64,000 nucleotides of DNA, taken from contig CM020515.1 in assembly GCA_009823395.1 (NCBI GenBank), positions 11,056,989 through 11,120,988 of the forward strand, in the 5' to 3' direction. Below the pieces are notes generated by a model. The model saw only the letters and a program-made list of their open reading frames with translations. It searched no databases and had not been told where the DNA came from. A program made the translations under genes and the position numbers. Within the stretch, counting starts at the first letter, position 1. Every line of letters begins with the position of its first letter. Source of the stretch: Thamnaconus septentrionalis (taxonomy: Eukaryota; Chordata; Actinopteri; Tetraodontiformes; Monacanthidae). This document shows positions 35,635 through 48,000 of this stretch, piece by piece.

Positions 35635-35840
35635 GTAGGTTTTTATCTTATCGTATTTATGAGTTTTTATCTTTTCTTTCTTTTTATTGTTATATTTTAT
35701 GGTTGATGGTGTTGCTGCTATTGGCACACAAAACATTGATGCCCTTTCTGTCTTATGTTCTATTGCTGCTGTAACAACACAAATTTCTCCCTTGGGGGAT
35801 CAATAAAGTTTATTCTATTCTATTCTATTCTATTCTAACC
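35635..35840 (+). mobile_element. Non-LTR retroelement 3'-end fragment with TTCTA tail
   Basis: AAATTTCTCCCTTGGGGGATCAATAAAG followed by TTTATTCTATTC-type pentamers to 35836. This is the usual form of LINE/SINE 3' ends in fish. Upstream AT-rich sequence from about 35635 probably belongs to it. CACTTTATTAGGTGCATC at about 35468 may be another repeat end. Confidence 0.55.
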
Positions 35841-38800
35841 AGTTGGGTGTTTGAGGTCCTGTTGCATCTCCGTGCTCTCCAACCAGTCTACCCATTCTGA
35901 TCTCCAACCTCCGCCGACCTCCCACCAACACCACCCTGACATCAACAAGGGCGTTTTCCTCCACACAAGTGCAGCTCAGTTTGCTCTTTTTGTGGACCGT
36001 CCTCTATAAACCCTGGAGATGTTTACGCCCGTGTAATCCCAGCAGTTTGTGAAACTCTCAGACCTGCATCCCGTCTGGCACCAACAACCACATTCACCAC
36101 CTTCAAAGTCCCTTAAATCCCCCTCTTTCTTTCCCGTGCCGGTGCTCTCTTTGAACTTCAGAAGGTCGATTTCACTACGACGTCGAAACGCACTTTCTGT
36201 TTCTGTCAAGTCGGCGCAAGACGATCGGAGTCAAAATCTACGGCAAACACGGCCAATAAATATGATTCCGCGAAGACATAAAAGAATTAAAACAATGGCC
36301 AACACATTGTTTAAAAATTAACCCTCAAGTAACCAGAAAGCAGTCATTTCTGAACGGAAACGGCAGGCGGTGATCAAAGCGTCGTGCCTTTGTTTCCCAT
36401 CGGAAATAAGCTTACGTAAAGATAAGAGCGTCATTTTGTCTGAGATTTATTTGCCGGGAATACGAAAAGGTCGCAGGCGCAACAAAGCATCTTTCACGAG
36501 CTCCACTTTATCATGCAAACGGGATATTTGCAATCCTCTCGCGATTCGGGGGAGCGTTTATTAGGCGAATGGATGCAAAGCCGAGCCTGACTCATTCATT
36601 TTGCTCCCTTGTTCCCCTTGTCGCCTTCACAATATGCAAACACACACGTGCTCGCTCGCTCGAGCGCGCGCACAAAACACACAAACGCGCACAGGCCAGC
36701 GGTGCACTGGAGGTGGATTTCAGGCACAGATGTGGTTTTTTATTTCGCACACGCACCCCAAATGCTCACACCGACCTTTGGGTTGGGGAGGTGTCGAAGC
36801 GGCTCGTGATCTCTGAAGTCACAACATGTATCTTCACCGCCGTCACCCTTAATACACCAACAACCACAGTCCCCCACCTCCTCCTCCCTCTCCTCCCTCT
36901 CCTCTGCCTCTCCCCACTCGGTGCTGCTGCCTGAAGCTATTTCGAGAAACACGCCTCATTTTCATTTCAATCTGCCTCATGATATAGAGCCCGAGAGCCA
37001 TAATCTGACTCCTTCACCCTGAAAAGCGCCACCAACAGTTGAATAGGGCCACTGGAGACGGGGGGGGCGCGTTGCCATTGTGATGATAAGGCAGCCGAGT
37101 CGATCCATTTGTGCGTCGGCGGCCGAGGGAGACGCGTCTATTTTTTTCCTGTCGCCTCGCCGGCTCACTCGCCTCCCGTCGCCGCCCGCGCACGTGTCCC
37201 GTCACGCCTCATCACTTAACGCGTCTGGGTGGCAGGGCTGGCGGACCGAGTGACAGAGGGAGGGGAAATCCAAAGAGATGAAGTGTTTGTTTGTCGTTCC
37301 TTTTTTTGCTGCAATCAATAGGGTGGATTTGTCAATTAAAAGGGGTGCGTGACAAAATTAAAGCAGAGGTGACAGGGAACACGTTCACAACCCTTTTCTA
37401 ATGTTTCTCTCCAGATCTTCAGTACTCAACGATTGGGATTTAAATTGTACTTGTTAGTTTAGTTGCCCAAGGCTTTTGTATTTTCCTGAAATTGTAGAGA
37501 AATATAAGATGAAAATTTTTCATGCTAAATAAATGTTTTAGAAGAAAATGTGTCAATATATTTTTTTACATAATTTACCGTTTTTGTTTTTTTTGATACA
37601 GATCCTTTGTACTACAAAATTCACAAACGTTCACTGAGGGAATTGTATGTGTTCAGCGTGTTGATGATAAAAGTCCATCCTTTAGTTGATCTATTTCAGA
37701 CACTATCAGTCAAACCATCCTCTCACGGTTGAGATGTGGTCCAGAATGTATTTATTTTGTATTCCCACAGAGACACTGTGCAATGATTCGCAGTGCTTAT
37801 CGCGGCTCTCAAACTGCCGCCCTCCCCGCCCAACAAAAACTGATAAAGCGCCGCTTTGTTTACGTGTCGAATGGATCCGTAAGCTATGCGAAACACCAGC
37901 ACGACTGGCGCGCCACGCCCTGCCGAATCACCAACCTCTCCCTTCAATCTCGCGTCCTGAGTCGACTTTCCTTTTAACGCTGTCCGTGACAGAAAACTCA
38001 AGAAGAGGCTGATGGATCTGCCTGCTGACTGCACCCCTGGAAGAGCCATTAACACCTCCAGCAGGGTGGAGACCAGCCCCGCCGCCCCCCACCCGCACCC
38101 CCACCCTCGCCTTCCATAAACAGCCCAGTCGGAGGTCCTTCCTAATGGGGCCGGGCTCATTCCCAGCCCGGCCTGCTCCAGGTGCGGGGAGCCGAGCTCT
38201 GTAATTGATAATTAGAGGGCGAAAAAAAAAATTCTATGGAAAAGCCTCACAGTGGGAGGGGAGAGAGGGCTCTGCGGCATCGCTGTCAATCAGGACGGAG
38301 GTAGCGGTAGAGAAAACGATGGGGGGAGACGGCGGGGGGAGGGGATGCGACTCACTCTTCTTGTGACGCACAGGCAAAGCTGCGCCGGCCGACACAATGA
38401 AGCTCGTCAAACTTGTCGCCGGGCATAAAAAAAGTCCACCTGTGTGTTCAGGACTTCCAGTTAAACCACGGCCCGGGTCAGTAACAATGAGTTTCTCAAA
38501 GGCTCTTTCACCCGATGCCTTACGGCAATAAGCAAATAAGCCTCCAACGAGAGTCCGCCGGGCCCTATGGGAACGGCGAGGACTAGCGTGTGACGCAGCA
38601 GTTTTTGGCGGTCTGCTAGCGTGTCGCTGCATCGCATATCAAAAAAAAAAAAAAAAAAAAAGGCCAAAAAGGATTAGTCACCCACAGTCGCCAAGGACTG
38701 GAGTAATCAGAAGTGGCGTTTTATTCATTTATGTATTTATCGTCGTTTTCCCCTCATCTGGTTTGCCGCCGCGGCCGTGCATTAGCCCCCGGGAGAAGCT

Positions 38801-40681
38801 ATCAATCAGACGGCTAATGGGCCGTAATTGCGAGCGGCAGGCGGGCCCCTCGCGTCGGAGGCGGCCGGGGGATCTCAGGACGGCAGGACAATCGCACGTG
38901 CGGCGAGGTGGGTGGGGGAGGGTTGAGGTAATTTCCGACTCATTTCGCTCTTGAAGGACCATTACACTCGTCCCGGCGACGCCTCTCGCTAATCAGCGAG
39001 GTTAAACCAGCGGGCAGGCTCGCAACCACAAAGACAGACAGAGGGTGTCGTGAAAGAGAGATGTACGTGAAGACGGGGGCGGGGACGGGGGGGGGGATTA
39101 TCGTGGGTCTTTTCAAGAACGAAGCCCATATGGCAGCGACCTTTAATCTGAAGGATCCAGTCCATCGGTTCGGGTGCAGCAAGAGTTACGGCCTTTACAC
39201 ACCGGATGCATGAAGAATAAATTATACAAAAGAGGCGGCAGGCTTACGTGGGAAACGTTCAAACTCTTCCTCAGTCTGCAAAGACAAAAGGGAGCTCTAT
39301 CAGCAGCGCAAAATGAATAAACCAAATGTGACACTTATTTGCAGTGCGGTTTTTGAATTCTGTGGCAAAATATTCACGGCCAATCAGCAGCTTGAAAAAT
39401 ATGTTTTGCGCAAATTGCGCCTTCATGTAAATGCAGCGCTAGTAAGTGAGAATACAGCCCTTCTCTTTCAAAGGAACTCATCACCTGACGGAGGTTTTGA
39501 ATTGCCAGGTGCGGAGTTGAGCAACAGTCAGCTGAAATTCCTGAGCCGGCAAGCACGCTCGTGCGCACGCACACACGTATTGAACAGTCACAAACAAACA
39601 GCTGAGGCAGATAAGGCAGCGTTACATTGTTTAAGGTTCGGCTCCAGGCAGCGCCGCTCTGCTGCCTTTTTCTCAGGGGAGAGACCTTGAGAAAAAAAGA
39701 CAAAGAAGCAGCGCAACCCGAGGGATAGTTTTCAGGCCTCATCAGTTCATCTTTGCACGGTTTAATTATCGTTATTATCAACTGTTAGGCATTAAAGAGT
39801 TATTTTTTTAAACAAATTCTTCATGCCAATTTTAAAGCTCTGTACACATTTTAAAGCGCTTTAGCTGAAGTGACTGCGGTACGGGCACTGATGGTCATGT
39901 GACCTTCAAATTGTTGGTTGTCTCTACATCCTCTGCAGTGTCTAAAACAGGAATAGCTGTGTGAAAAATCTGGTATTTGCATTCTAGAGGAACATCGTCA
40001 ACTTCCACCTTTATGTAGTCAAAGGGTTTTTGTTTAGCTTGTTGTCGTTTACTTACCACCTGCCTGCGAACAGTCGTGGTTCTCCTTCCCGCAGCATCAG
40101 GTTCCTGTCATTGTCCCTGAAGTGAGGCCTGCTGTAGAACCAGGTGAACACATTCAAATGGATGAACTACTATGATGACGACGAAGTCCTGAAGCTTTTG
40201 ACTGGTAGTGTGCATGTCTCCATTAACAGAACACAAAACAATACACAGCCGTGATGCTACAACTTGAGCAGTATTTTAATGATGAAAAGGTCGTGTTGTT
40301 GAAAATCCCAGCACTGTTTTGTTTTTTATTGTTGTCGTCGTTTTTTTTTACTTTGTATCGGATCACAATCACAAGTCATTTGTCGTCAGGAAGGCATTCG
40401 TCAGATGTTTGGTTAATGCAGGTGCTCGGCAAAAAACACTTGTCACTGTGATTTCATCCCCGCCCCACCTCGACTATTCCCCTCGCTCGCCATGATTAGA
40501 CCGCTCGTTGCACCGAGACGCAGCAGCACACCGAGGAGAACAAGGGACGCGGTGGCGAAGAGCTCCGTTACACAGGGGTGGCCATTAATTACGCAAGTGA
40601 GCTGCAGTGCCTGTGCAGAAACTGTGATTTCAATGAGGACCTTGGAAAAGAAGTCATGAATGCACTCACTCACAAACGCGT

Positions 40682-40771
<90 letters not shown>
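40682..40771. repeat. (CA)n microsatellite
   Basis: About 44 units, the longest CA run in the window. Confidence 0.97.
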
Positions 40772-40778
<7 letters not shown>

Positions 40779-41125
40779 TACACCTCATTTGCTCAATTGA
40801 CTGTAATTTCCCGAGCCTGGAAAAAAAAGAGGAAAATCTCAGCAGGCATTTCCAGTCAGCAGCTGCGGGTGATAACCGATCAGGGGAAAAGGAGCAGTTG
40901 GAAACGTTGCTCGCCAAGCGAGAGCAGAGAGAGGAGCCAGAGGCCACGTGGGAGGGTCGACTCCGTTACATTTAGCAGCAATTTGAAGATGTTTTCATCC
41001 CCACGGAGAGAAGCTCAGGAGAGCTCAGGGGTTGAAAAGAAGAAGAGAAAAAGTCCTTGGTGCGGCAAAAATCTTCACCTCTGGGATGTGCAAATCACAG
41101 AGGAGGCAGGATCAAAGGGCGACGA

Positions 41126-41480
41126 AGCTCACAAGCCTTCTTCTTCTTCTTCTTCTAGCTCACAAGTCCTCATCTTCTTCTTCTTCTTCTTCTAGCTCAC
41201 AAGTCTTCTTCTTCTTCTTCTTCTCCTTCTAGCTCACAAGTCTTCATCTTCTTCTCCTTCTAGCTCACAAGTCTTCTTCTTCTTCTTCTTCTTCTAGCTC
41301 ACAAGTCTTCATCTTCTTCTTCTTCTAGCTCACAAGTCTTCTTCTTCTTCTTCTTCTTCTAGCTCACAAGTCTTCTTCTTCTTCTTCTTCTCCTTCTAGC
41401 TCACAAGTCTTCTTCTTCTTCTTCTTCTAGCTCACAAGTCTTCTTCTTCTTCTTCTCCTTCTAGCTCACAAGTCTTCTTC
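41126..41480. repeat. AGCTCACAAG/TTC minisatellite
   Basis: Eleven copies of AGCTCACAAGTC, each followed by a variable (TTC)n or CCTTCT run. Unit length is about 28-37 bp. The spacer length polymorphism is within the TTC part. Confidence 0.93.
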
Positions 41481-42863
41481 TTCACATTTCTTTCCCCTCT
41501 CTAAGATTGGGCCTCGCGTTAACTGCTACAATTAAAGAGACTTCTTTCTTCTTTCTTTTTTTTCTTCTTCACGGCTGGCCTCCAACTCATTCCCAGATGT
41601 TTAGAGGTCACTCCGGTACACACACACACACACACACACGTACACGCCACACACACACGCACCGACTGAGTGAAAGAAACACCGATACATTCATGCGGAC
41701 TGATTTTTTTTTTTTCACTTGTTTGTTTTTCTTAGTGCCGATAGTGCATTTCAAGGTAGAAGTGTAAATGAAAACCCACAATGCTGTGCTGCTGATGAGT
41801 CATCACAACTCAAAAAAACCCAACACTTGTCTGTGCCTGGACCCCCCGCCCCCAGACCCTCCCTGGACGGAGGCTCCGTCTGATTGATCCAATAAAACTC
41901 CGGCCCGGAACACTTGAACGGTTTTAGCTGCTGACGCTCGACAGGGAAATATCTGAGTCTGCCAGCTGATTTCCTCCTGTCTGATGCGAAAAAAACAAAA
42001 CATAATTCAAAACATAATTTCAACACACGCCGCACACGTGGACGAGGAGGAGTCGGAGCCCTGTCGTCATGTGTTGGTCTTGTAAACACACTCTCACAGC
42101 CGCTCCGGGGCTTCGCCAAATCTCCCCTGCGCTTGTCACGCCCTCTATTATGTCAAGGTTTTGCTCATGCAAGGATATAATATTGCTATATATTCTCTTT
42201 TTTTTCCTCTCCTGTTTATAACTGCAAACATACACTTGGTCTGAAAAGTGAAACGGGGAAAATCGGAAAGTACCGGCAAACTTGTGGTAACCCCACGAGC
42301 AACTTCACCCCCTTCTCCCATTTCAGCCCCCGGAGGCTTTGGATTACATGATTAAAAAAAAAAAAAAAAAGTCCCGTCTCAGACTTGAGATACGCACATA
42401 TAATTTGATATTCACTCAAATGTTCTGGATCTTTTTCCCTCCTTCTTTCTTTTCAATTCATCCAAGTCCTGTGAGTAAATCTCCAGTTTCGTTGATGCGA
42501 GCGCAGGTCGGTCGCCTCGGACCCTGATGCGACCCCTGCCCCGAAAGAAGGCGAGCCAAGCCGGCGGCGGCAGCGGCGGCTGAGTGAACCTGAAGTTGCT
42601 CCACCGGCAAACCGGATGCCTTCTGATTGTCCGCTCTGCTCCGCCAGGGAAACGGCTCTCCTTCGGCGTGAGGCTCCAAATGTTATTAAAACATTCCGGT
42701 AAGGCAGTGTTCACACGTTGCAACGCCTGAAGGGATCGTGTGTCGTGAAACTAGACGAGGGGGGGATGCAGGGGGGCCAGATAGTACTTCAGGAATCCAG
42801 CAGAGTCTCCCCCCCCGCCGACTCCCTACCGATCCCTGAGCCGAACCTGCCTCCGCCTCCACC

Positions 42864-43166
42864 TCACGACTGCTTCCTGAACGTGAAAATGTCCCGGGCT
42901 TTGGAGCCTTTCCTGCCCAGCGGCGGCGGCGTGGTGGTGGACTTTGGCGAGGGTGACGGCGTGGAGGACGGGGAGGGCGAGGGCGAGGCCTGCGGCGTGG
43001 AGGTGCCCCCGTAGGGGCAGCTCTGCGAGTCGGGGTGCTCGCCGGAACATTCCACGGTGGGGATGTAGCGGCTGTCCCACATCCCCGGCCCGCACAGCTT
43101 GCACAGGTCGTGCAGGCTGCACGGGATCCGCGGCAGCAGGCGGAACTGGTAGAGGAGGCTGCGGGC
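42864..43166 (-). CDS. tbc1d16: tbc1d16 coding exon 12 (terminal)
   Basis: 303 bp including the stop. It encodes [20 protein letters not shown] and a conserved Cys-rich segment ([11 protein letters not shown]), then a lineage-specific Ser/Pro/Thr tail of about 45 residues. Acceptor TTCCAG. Confidence 0.94.
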   Translation of the reverse strand, partial: ARSLLYQFRLLPRIPCSLHDLCKLCGPGMWDSRYIPTVECSGEHPDSQSCPYGGTSTPQASPSPSPSSTPSPSPKSTTTPPPLGRKGSKARDIFTFRKQS

Positions 43167-45001
43167 CTGGAAGCGGAAGGACGGAAAAGAGGGTTGCAGA
43201 GTGGTGAAAAGGGGTGCGTTCTCGGTGGCGTTGCGCCTCAAATCAGAAGACTAAGAAAGCAGACGTTACGGCTGAGAGGGGCTGGATGGAAAAATCCGAG
43301 AAGCGCCGACTGCAAGGCGTGCAAACATGGAGCCACAGTGTGTAGATGCAGCATGCATAAACATGAGGATGCGGGCTCAGCCACGGGGAGCTGGATCATA
43401 AATTCTCAGCGTGCCATTTAGCACCTGGGGGACGTCTGCGTGCAGGTAACACAGCAGTCTGAGCACCGGCAGCAATGCTTCATGCAAACACCGTGAGATT
43501 CTTTGGGGACGGCATGTTTTTTGGTGTGTGCACAGCGAGCGCGTGTCGTCGCCGGTGTGCAAACACGCTTGACAAATGTCACGGCATCTTGCAAAAAAAA
43601 AAAAAAAAGAGAGAGAGAAATGAAAAAAAAAAGGCGCAGCGGTACCTTGCGCAGCACCAGCTCTCCGTTCATGTGCATGGAGAGGTTGCTGAAGTGGAGC
43701 AGCATCTGGTCGGTGGCGAGCTGCTGTTCCGTCACGTCCTCCCCGTATAGGACGATGATGGCCACGCACAGGAAGAGGTGGAAGTAGTCGGTCTGCGAAG
43801 GGGAGGAGACGAGGAGGAGGAGGTTGGGAGAGAGAGAGATGGAGGCATAGAGAGTGACCCAGTCGCCACTCAAAATTAACATGTCGCTGTTGTCTGTGTC
43901 ATTTCATTTCTGCTCCATCCATCCATCCATCCATTTTCAATGCCTGCTTCTTCCTGAGCTCAGGGTCACGGGAGGTGCGCAAAATTTTAAATAATTGTCT
44001 AAATAAATGAACAAAGCATAAGGCTGCACCCACAAAGACCCTGTTTGGAATTTTACCTGCAACCTTCTTGCTTTGAAATGTTAAACTGCTGCACCACTCG
44101 TTGTAAATTATTAAAGCCAAGAGAGACAAGTTGAGAAAAAAATGACTTTCAAGTTAGAATACAGGGAACGTAACAGAAAACATAATATTTTAAAATTGAC
44201 ATGCATTTTAATCCAAAATTTAGACACATAGAAATATTTCTTTGTCACCCTCCCTATGTTTTTGTGTGCAGGACAGTCAATTTCAAAGCAGCACTGGCTG
44301 CACACGCACACACACACACACACAAAATAATAATTCATCAAATAGAAACTCTTGCTTGTGGTTCACTGGGGTGCACGACCTTCACTAGTCTAAGCAACAG
44401 GACGGAAGCACTGTGCCATCTCCACTGCACCCCCGTCATGCATCCTGCGCCGCAGAGGCCTCGGCATCCAGCGGGGGGGAGTCTGAACAGATGGCACCAC
44501 GCAGAACAACTGACGTGTGACTCTGGCGTCGGTGCGAGGAGGCGTTTACGCCGCGAGTCGCGGCGGGGATCCCGAACACAGCTCACGGATCGCCATACGC
44601 CACCACTGATACGATTCGCAGGGCAGATCCCTGCGCCGCCGCTGCACGTCTGCGCGAGACCGCTTTGCATAAGTAAAGGACGGAGTGCGTTTTTGAACAA
44701 AAGTCCTTTAAGAAAGAGTTAATCTTAAGCTTTGTAATGAAAAAGATGTCACTTGTCACAAATGGTAGAATAAAAACGAATACTGCTTCTACTAGAATGA
44801 GGAAACGTGACATTTAAAGAGAATTTAGGAGGATTACTGTCTCCTGTGGTGACGAGATTTAAAGGAATAACACTTTTTTTCCCCACCGTTGGGAATGTTT
44901 AATATATCTCCCTGCAGGCTCCGGAAAAAATTACCCAAATTTGGTGCTGCAGCAAAACCAAATGGGGTCAGACATGTCTTACATAATGTCTGTGTCCTAC
45001 C

Positions 45002-45037
<36 letters not shown>

Positions 45038-48000
45038 CACTTTGCCCCTGACCTGGTAGTGAGCCCAGCAGGCCTCCCACATGCGCAGGGCCTCGGTGTC
45101 GGGAAACTCGCGTTTAAAGCACAGCAGGATCCAGCGGTGGCAGAAGAGCAGCTGCAGGCCGTCCTCCCCCAGCCGGGTCAGGTGCTGGTGGAAGCGGGGC
45201 AGCATGAGGCGCAGCAGTTCCCGCAAGTACATCTGGAGTCGGGGGGTGAGGGAGGCGTAAGCGACGGTGCGCAGGCGTGTTTTTCAGTTTGAAAGGCTAC
45301 ATGTCGCTAATTAGGATTGCTGGAACCTTTTTTTTTTCTTTTTTCAAAATTTGTTATTACTCCAGCACAATCCGACACGTCCCACCCACCAGCTGCCTCT
45401 CCATGTCCTCGTCCCGCGGCGAGCTAATGAAGATGGTGTTCTCCATGAGGCCCACAAAGCACCAGAAGGTGTCGCTTTCATCCTGGATCTCAGTCAGCAG
45501 GGGGGCCACCAGGTCAGACATGCCCTGACAGTAGCCCATGTCAGGATTAAACACTGCATAGTTGAGCAAAATACGCCTGTGGTGGGGTGAGAGGAGCAGA
45601 CGGCGACGTCTTGATGTCAAACGTGTTGGCTCCCTTGGTGGAGAGAGAAAGCGCTGAAATATGTGCTGCCAGACGAGGAAGTCATCAATGATGTCCAGGA
45701 AGTTAAAAAGTCTAATACAGATGCACTATTGTTTTTTTTCAAATGTGGTATATAACAGTTGGCTTTGTAACTGGTCTTTGATTGTGTATGACAAATGATA
45801 TATGATGAAGATATATGTGATTATGCAGCAAAGACAAACACATTAAATAACTCTAAATATGCTTTTTATGAAAGTTATTTTACTCTTTTATATTTCCTAC
45901 ATAATTCCATGTGTGTTCATACATAGTTTTGATGCCTTCAGTGAGAAACTGCAATGTCAATAGTCATGACAATGAAAGAAAAGACATTAAACCAGTGGTT
46001 CTCAAACTTTCTCTGTCACACCCCACCTTGGAGGAAGAAAATTTTTCATGCCCCCCTTCCCCACAAATTTGACGTGGCTTGAGGGATCTTGAGGGATCTT
46101 GAGGGATCCCCATGAACCTGCAAGTGGTCCCATGTCTCTAGGACAAAGTTGACTTTTGACCCCATAGACTTGCATGGCATTAGGGTTAGCGGTAAGGCTG
46201 GAATTAGGGTTAGGGTTAGGGTAAGGGTTACTGCTGGAATTAGGGTTAGGGTTTCGGGGTTCCTCATGGGCTAGATGCCCCAAATTTGACGTGGCTGTGT
46301 CTTGAGGGATCCCGATGAACCTGCAAGTGGTCCCATGTCTCTAGGACAAAGTTGACTTTTCACCCCATAGACTTGCATGGCATTAGGGCAGTGGTTCTCA
46401 AACTTTCTCTGTCACGCCCCACCTTGGAGGAAGAAAAATTTTCATGAATTCTTCTTTTCGTCCCTGTCAAATATTTGTCCATCCTGTGTACCTGAGCAGC
46501 GTTTTTCTTAGCTATAACATACTGAACACTTTTTGTTAATTGTTCCGCCGTGGAAAAAGTTCCAACGTGAAAACATTAGTTCCCAGGCGCCCGTCGCCTC
46601 CATGATGTTTTCGCACCCCAGATGACTCTCGCCCCAGGGGGCGCGCAACCCACTTTGAGAAACACTGGCTTAAATACATGAAATTTCCCTTAACCTTAAA
46701 TATATTTCTTGCTACCCAATGACCCTTCCTGTACTGTATGAAGTCGGTGGCTTCAATAACCTTGTTTTGTGGAAATGTGGAAAAGTGAAAAAGAACAAAA
46801 GTATTGAAATAATAACGCAAAAGTGGAACAAAATAATCAGAAAGTGACTTGGTAGTTTTGTATTGAAAAAGAAAGCAAAGCAATGATTTGAAATTACTTA
46901 AATTGGAGCGACGTGGATGACGTTATTTTATAAACATGACATTAGTCATGTGCAGGGACATTAGTGCCCCGCTCACAAACCTGCGCAGCTCTGCCATTAA
47001 CCTTGCCAGATATAATACCCACGCAAATTCCAGGAACCTCTGTGATGAGAGCCACCGAGCCAATATGCTATTTAAATCCTCTTGCCCCTCGTTTAGAAAG
47101 TCATTAGCGCTGAGTGTACATCAAAAGTGCTCGGGCGGCCTCGCCAGAGTCAATCAAATGCGAAACTCATTTCCGGCTTCCCCCGGGTTTGGATTGATGA
47201 GATGAGTGAGCTGTGTCGGCGTGTGAGTGGGGCCGAGGGGATTGGGGACGGAGACGACGGGAGGGGGGGAAAGTGAAGAGGCTCACACCTCATGATCTCC
47301 ACGTTGGGGTTGTTCTCGCCTCGGAAGAAGTGGTTGCTGCGGTCGGTTCGCACCACGTCTTTGTCCACCGTGAACTGGACCTTCCTCCAGAACTCGCTGT
47401 GTTCCTCCGGGCTCATGGACAGCCTGAGAAAACACACACAATTGATGCAATTGAGATTTTAAAAGAACTTGGTGTCGGGAATACACTCCTGATCGAAATG
47501 TTAAGACCAGATAAGAAATTGCATTTCTATTTCCATTTTTGAAAACTTCCCTTGCCATCAATCCTCAATGTTCTCAATTGGATTTAGATCAGGGGAACAT
47601 GCAGGAACGTCCAAAATAGTAAGTCATCAGCACACAGACGAGGGTGCAACATCTCCACATAGCCAGCTGCTATTTGACGGCCCTGCACAACCTGAAGCTC
47701 TATTGTTCCACTGAAGGAAAAAGCAGCCCAGATCATGAAGGTGCCCCCTCCACTGTGCCGCGTAGAGAACATCTCAGGTGGCCTCTCCTTGCCAGTAACG
47801 TTGGAAGCCATTGCATTTTTTCTCATCAGAGAATAAAAATTTCTTCCACCTTTGAATGTTCCATGTTTGGTGCTCCCTTGCAAAGTACAAACGGGATATT
47901 TTGTGGCACTGAAGGAGATGTGGCCTCTGAAGACGTTTTTTTTTTTTGAAAGCCTTCACTCGCAGATGCCGGTTATCGGGCAGCAGTCAGTAATGGCTTT

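Larger units (their letters stand above)
35841..42863. other. Gene-free interval, part D, downstream of tbc1d16
   Basis: No gene supported. Unique, motif-rich blocks lie at 36920-37010, 38120-38220 and 38780-38870 (AATTGATAATTAG, ATCAATCAGACGGCTAATGGG). There is a long (CA)n at 40682-40771, an unidentified coding-like stretch at about 39910-40160 (minus) and a minisatellite at 41126-41480. The tbc1d16 3' UTR must begin at 42863 going left, but I see no clear AATAAA on the minus strand there. Confidence 0.6.
43167..45052 (-). other. tbc1d16 introns 10 and 11 (with exon 11 between)
   Basis: Intron 11 (43167-43645) has an A-run near the exon 11 donor. Intron 10 (43793-45052) contains an RTE/SINE tail (43915-43975) and a short (CA)n at 44309-44323. 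The rest is AT-rich unique sequence. Confidence 0.8.
45577..47288 (-). other. tbc1d16 intron 8
   Basis: 1712 bp. 45993-46667 is a composite hAT-MITE with an internal tandem duplication and TTAGGG-like repeats. The remainder, 46670-47288, is unique AT-rich sequence. Confidence 0.8.

Noticed and set aside
41126..41480. Minisatellite read as a CRISPR array
   Set aside because: The spacers are all (TTC)n variants of differing length, not unique sequences.
47584..47883. 99-residue frame as a host gene
   Set aside because: The [20 protein letters not shown] core is Tc1 transposase, with stops and frameshifts around it; it is an intronic transposon relic.
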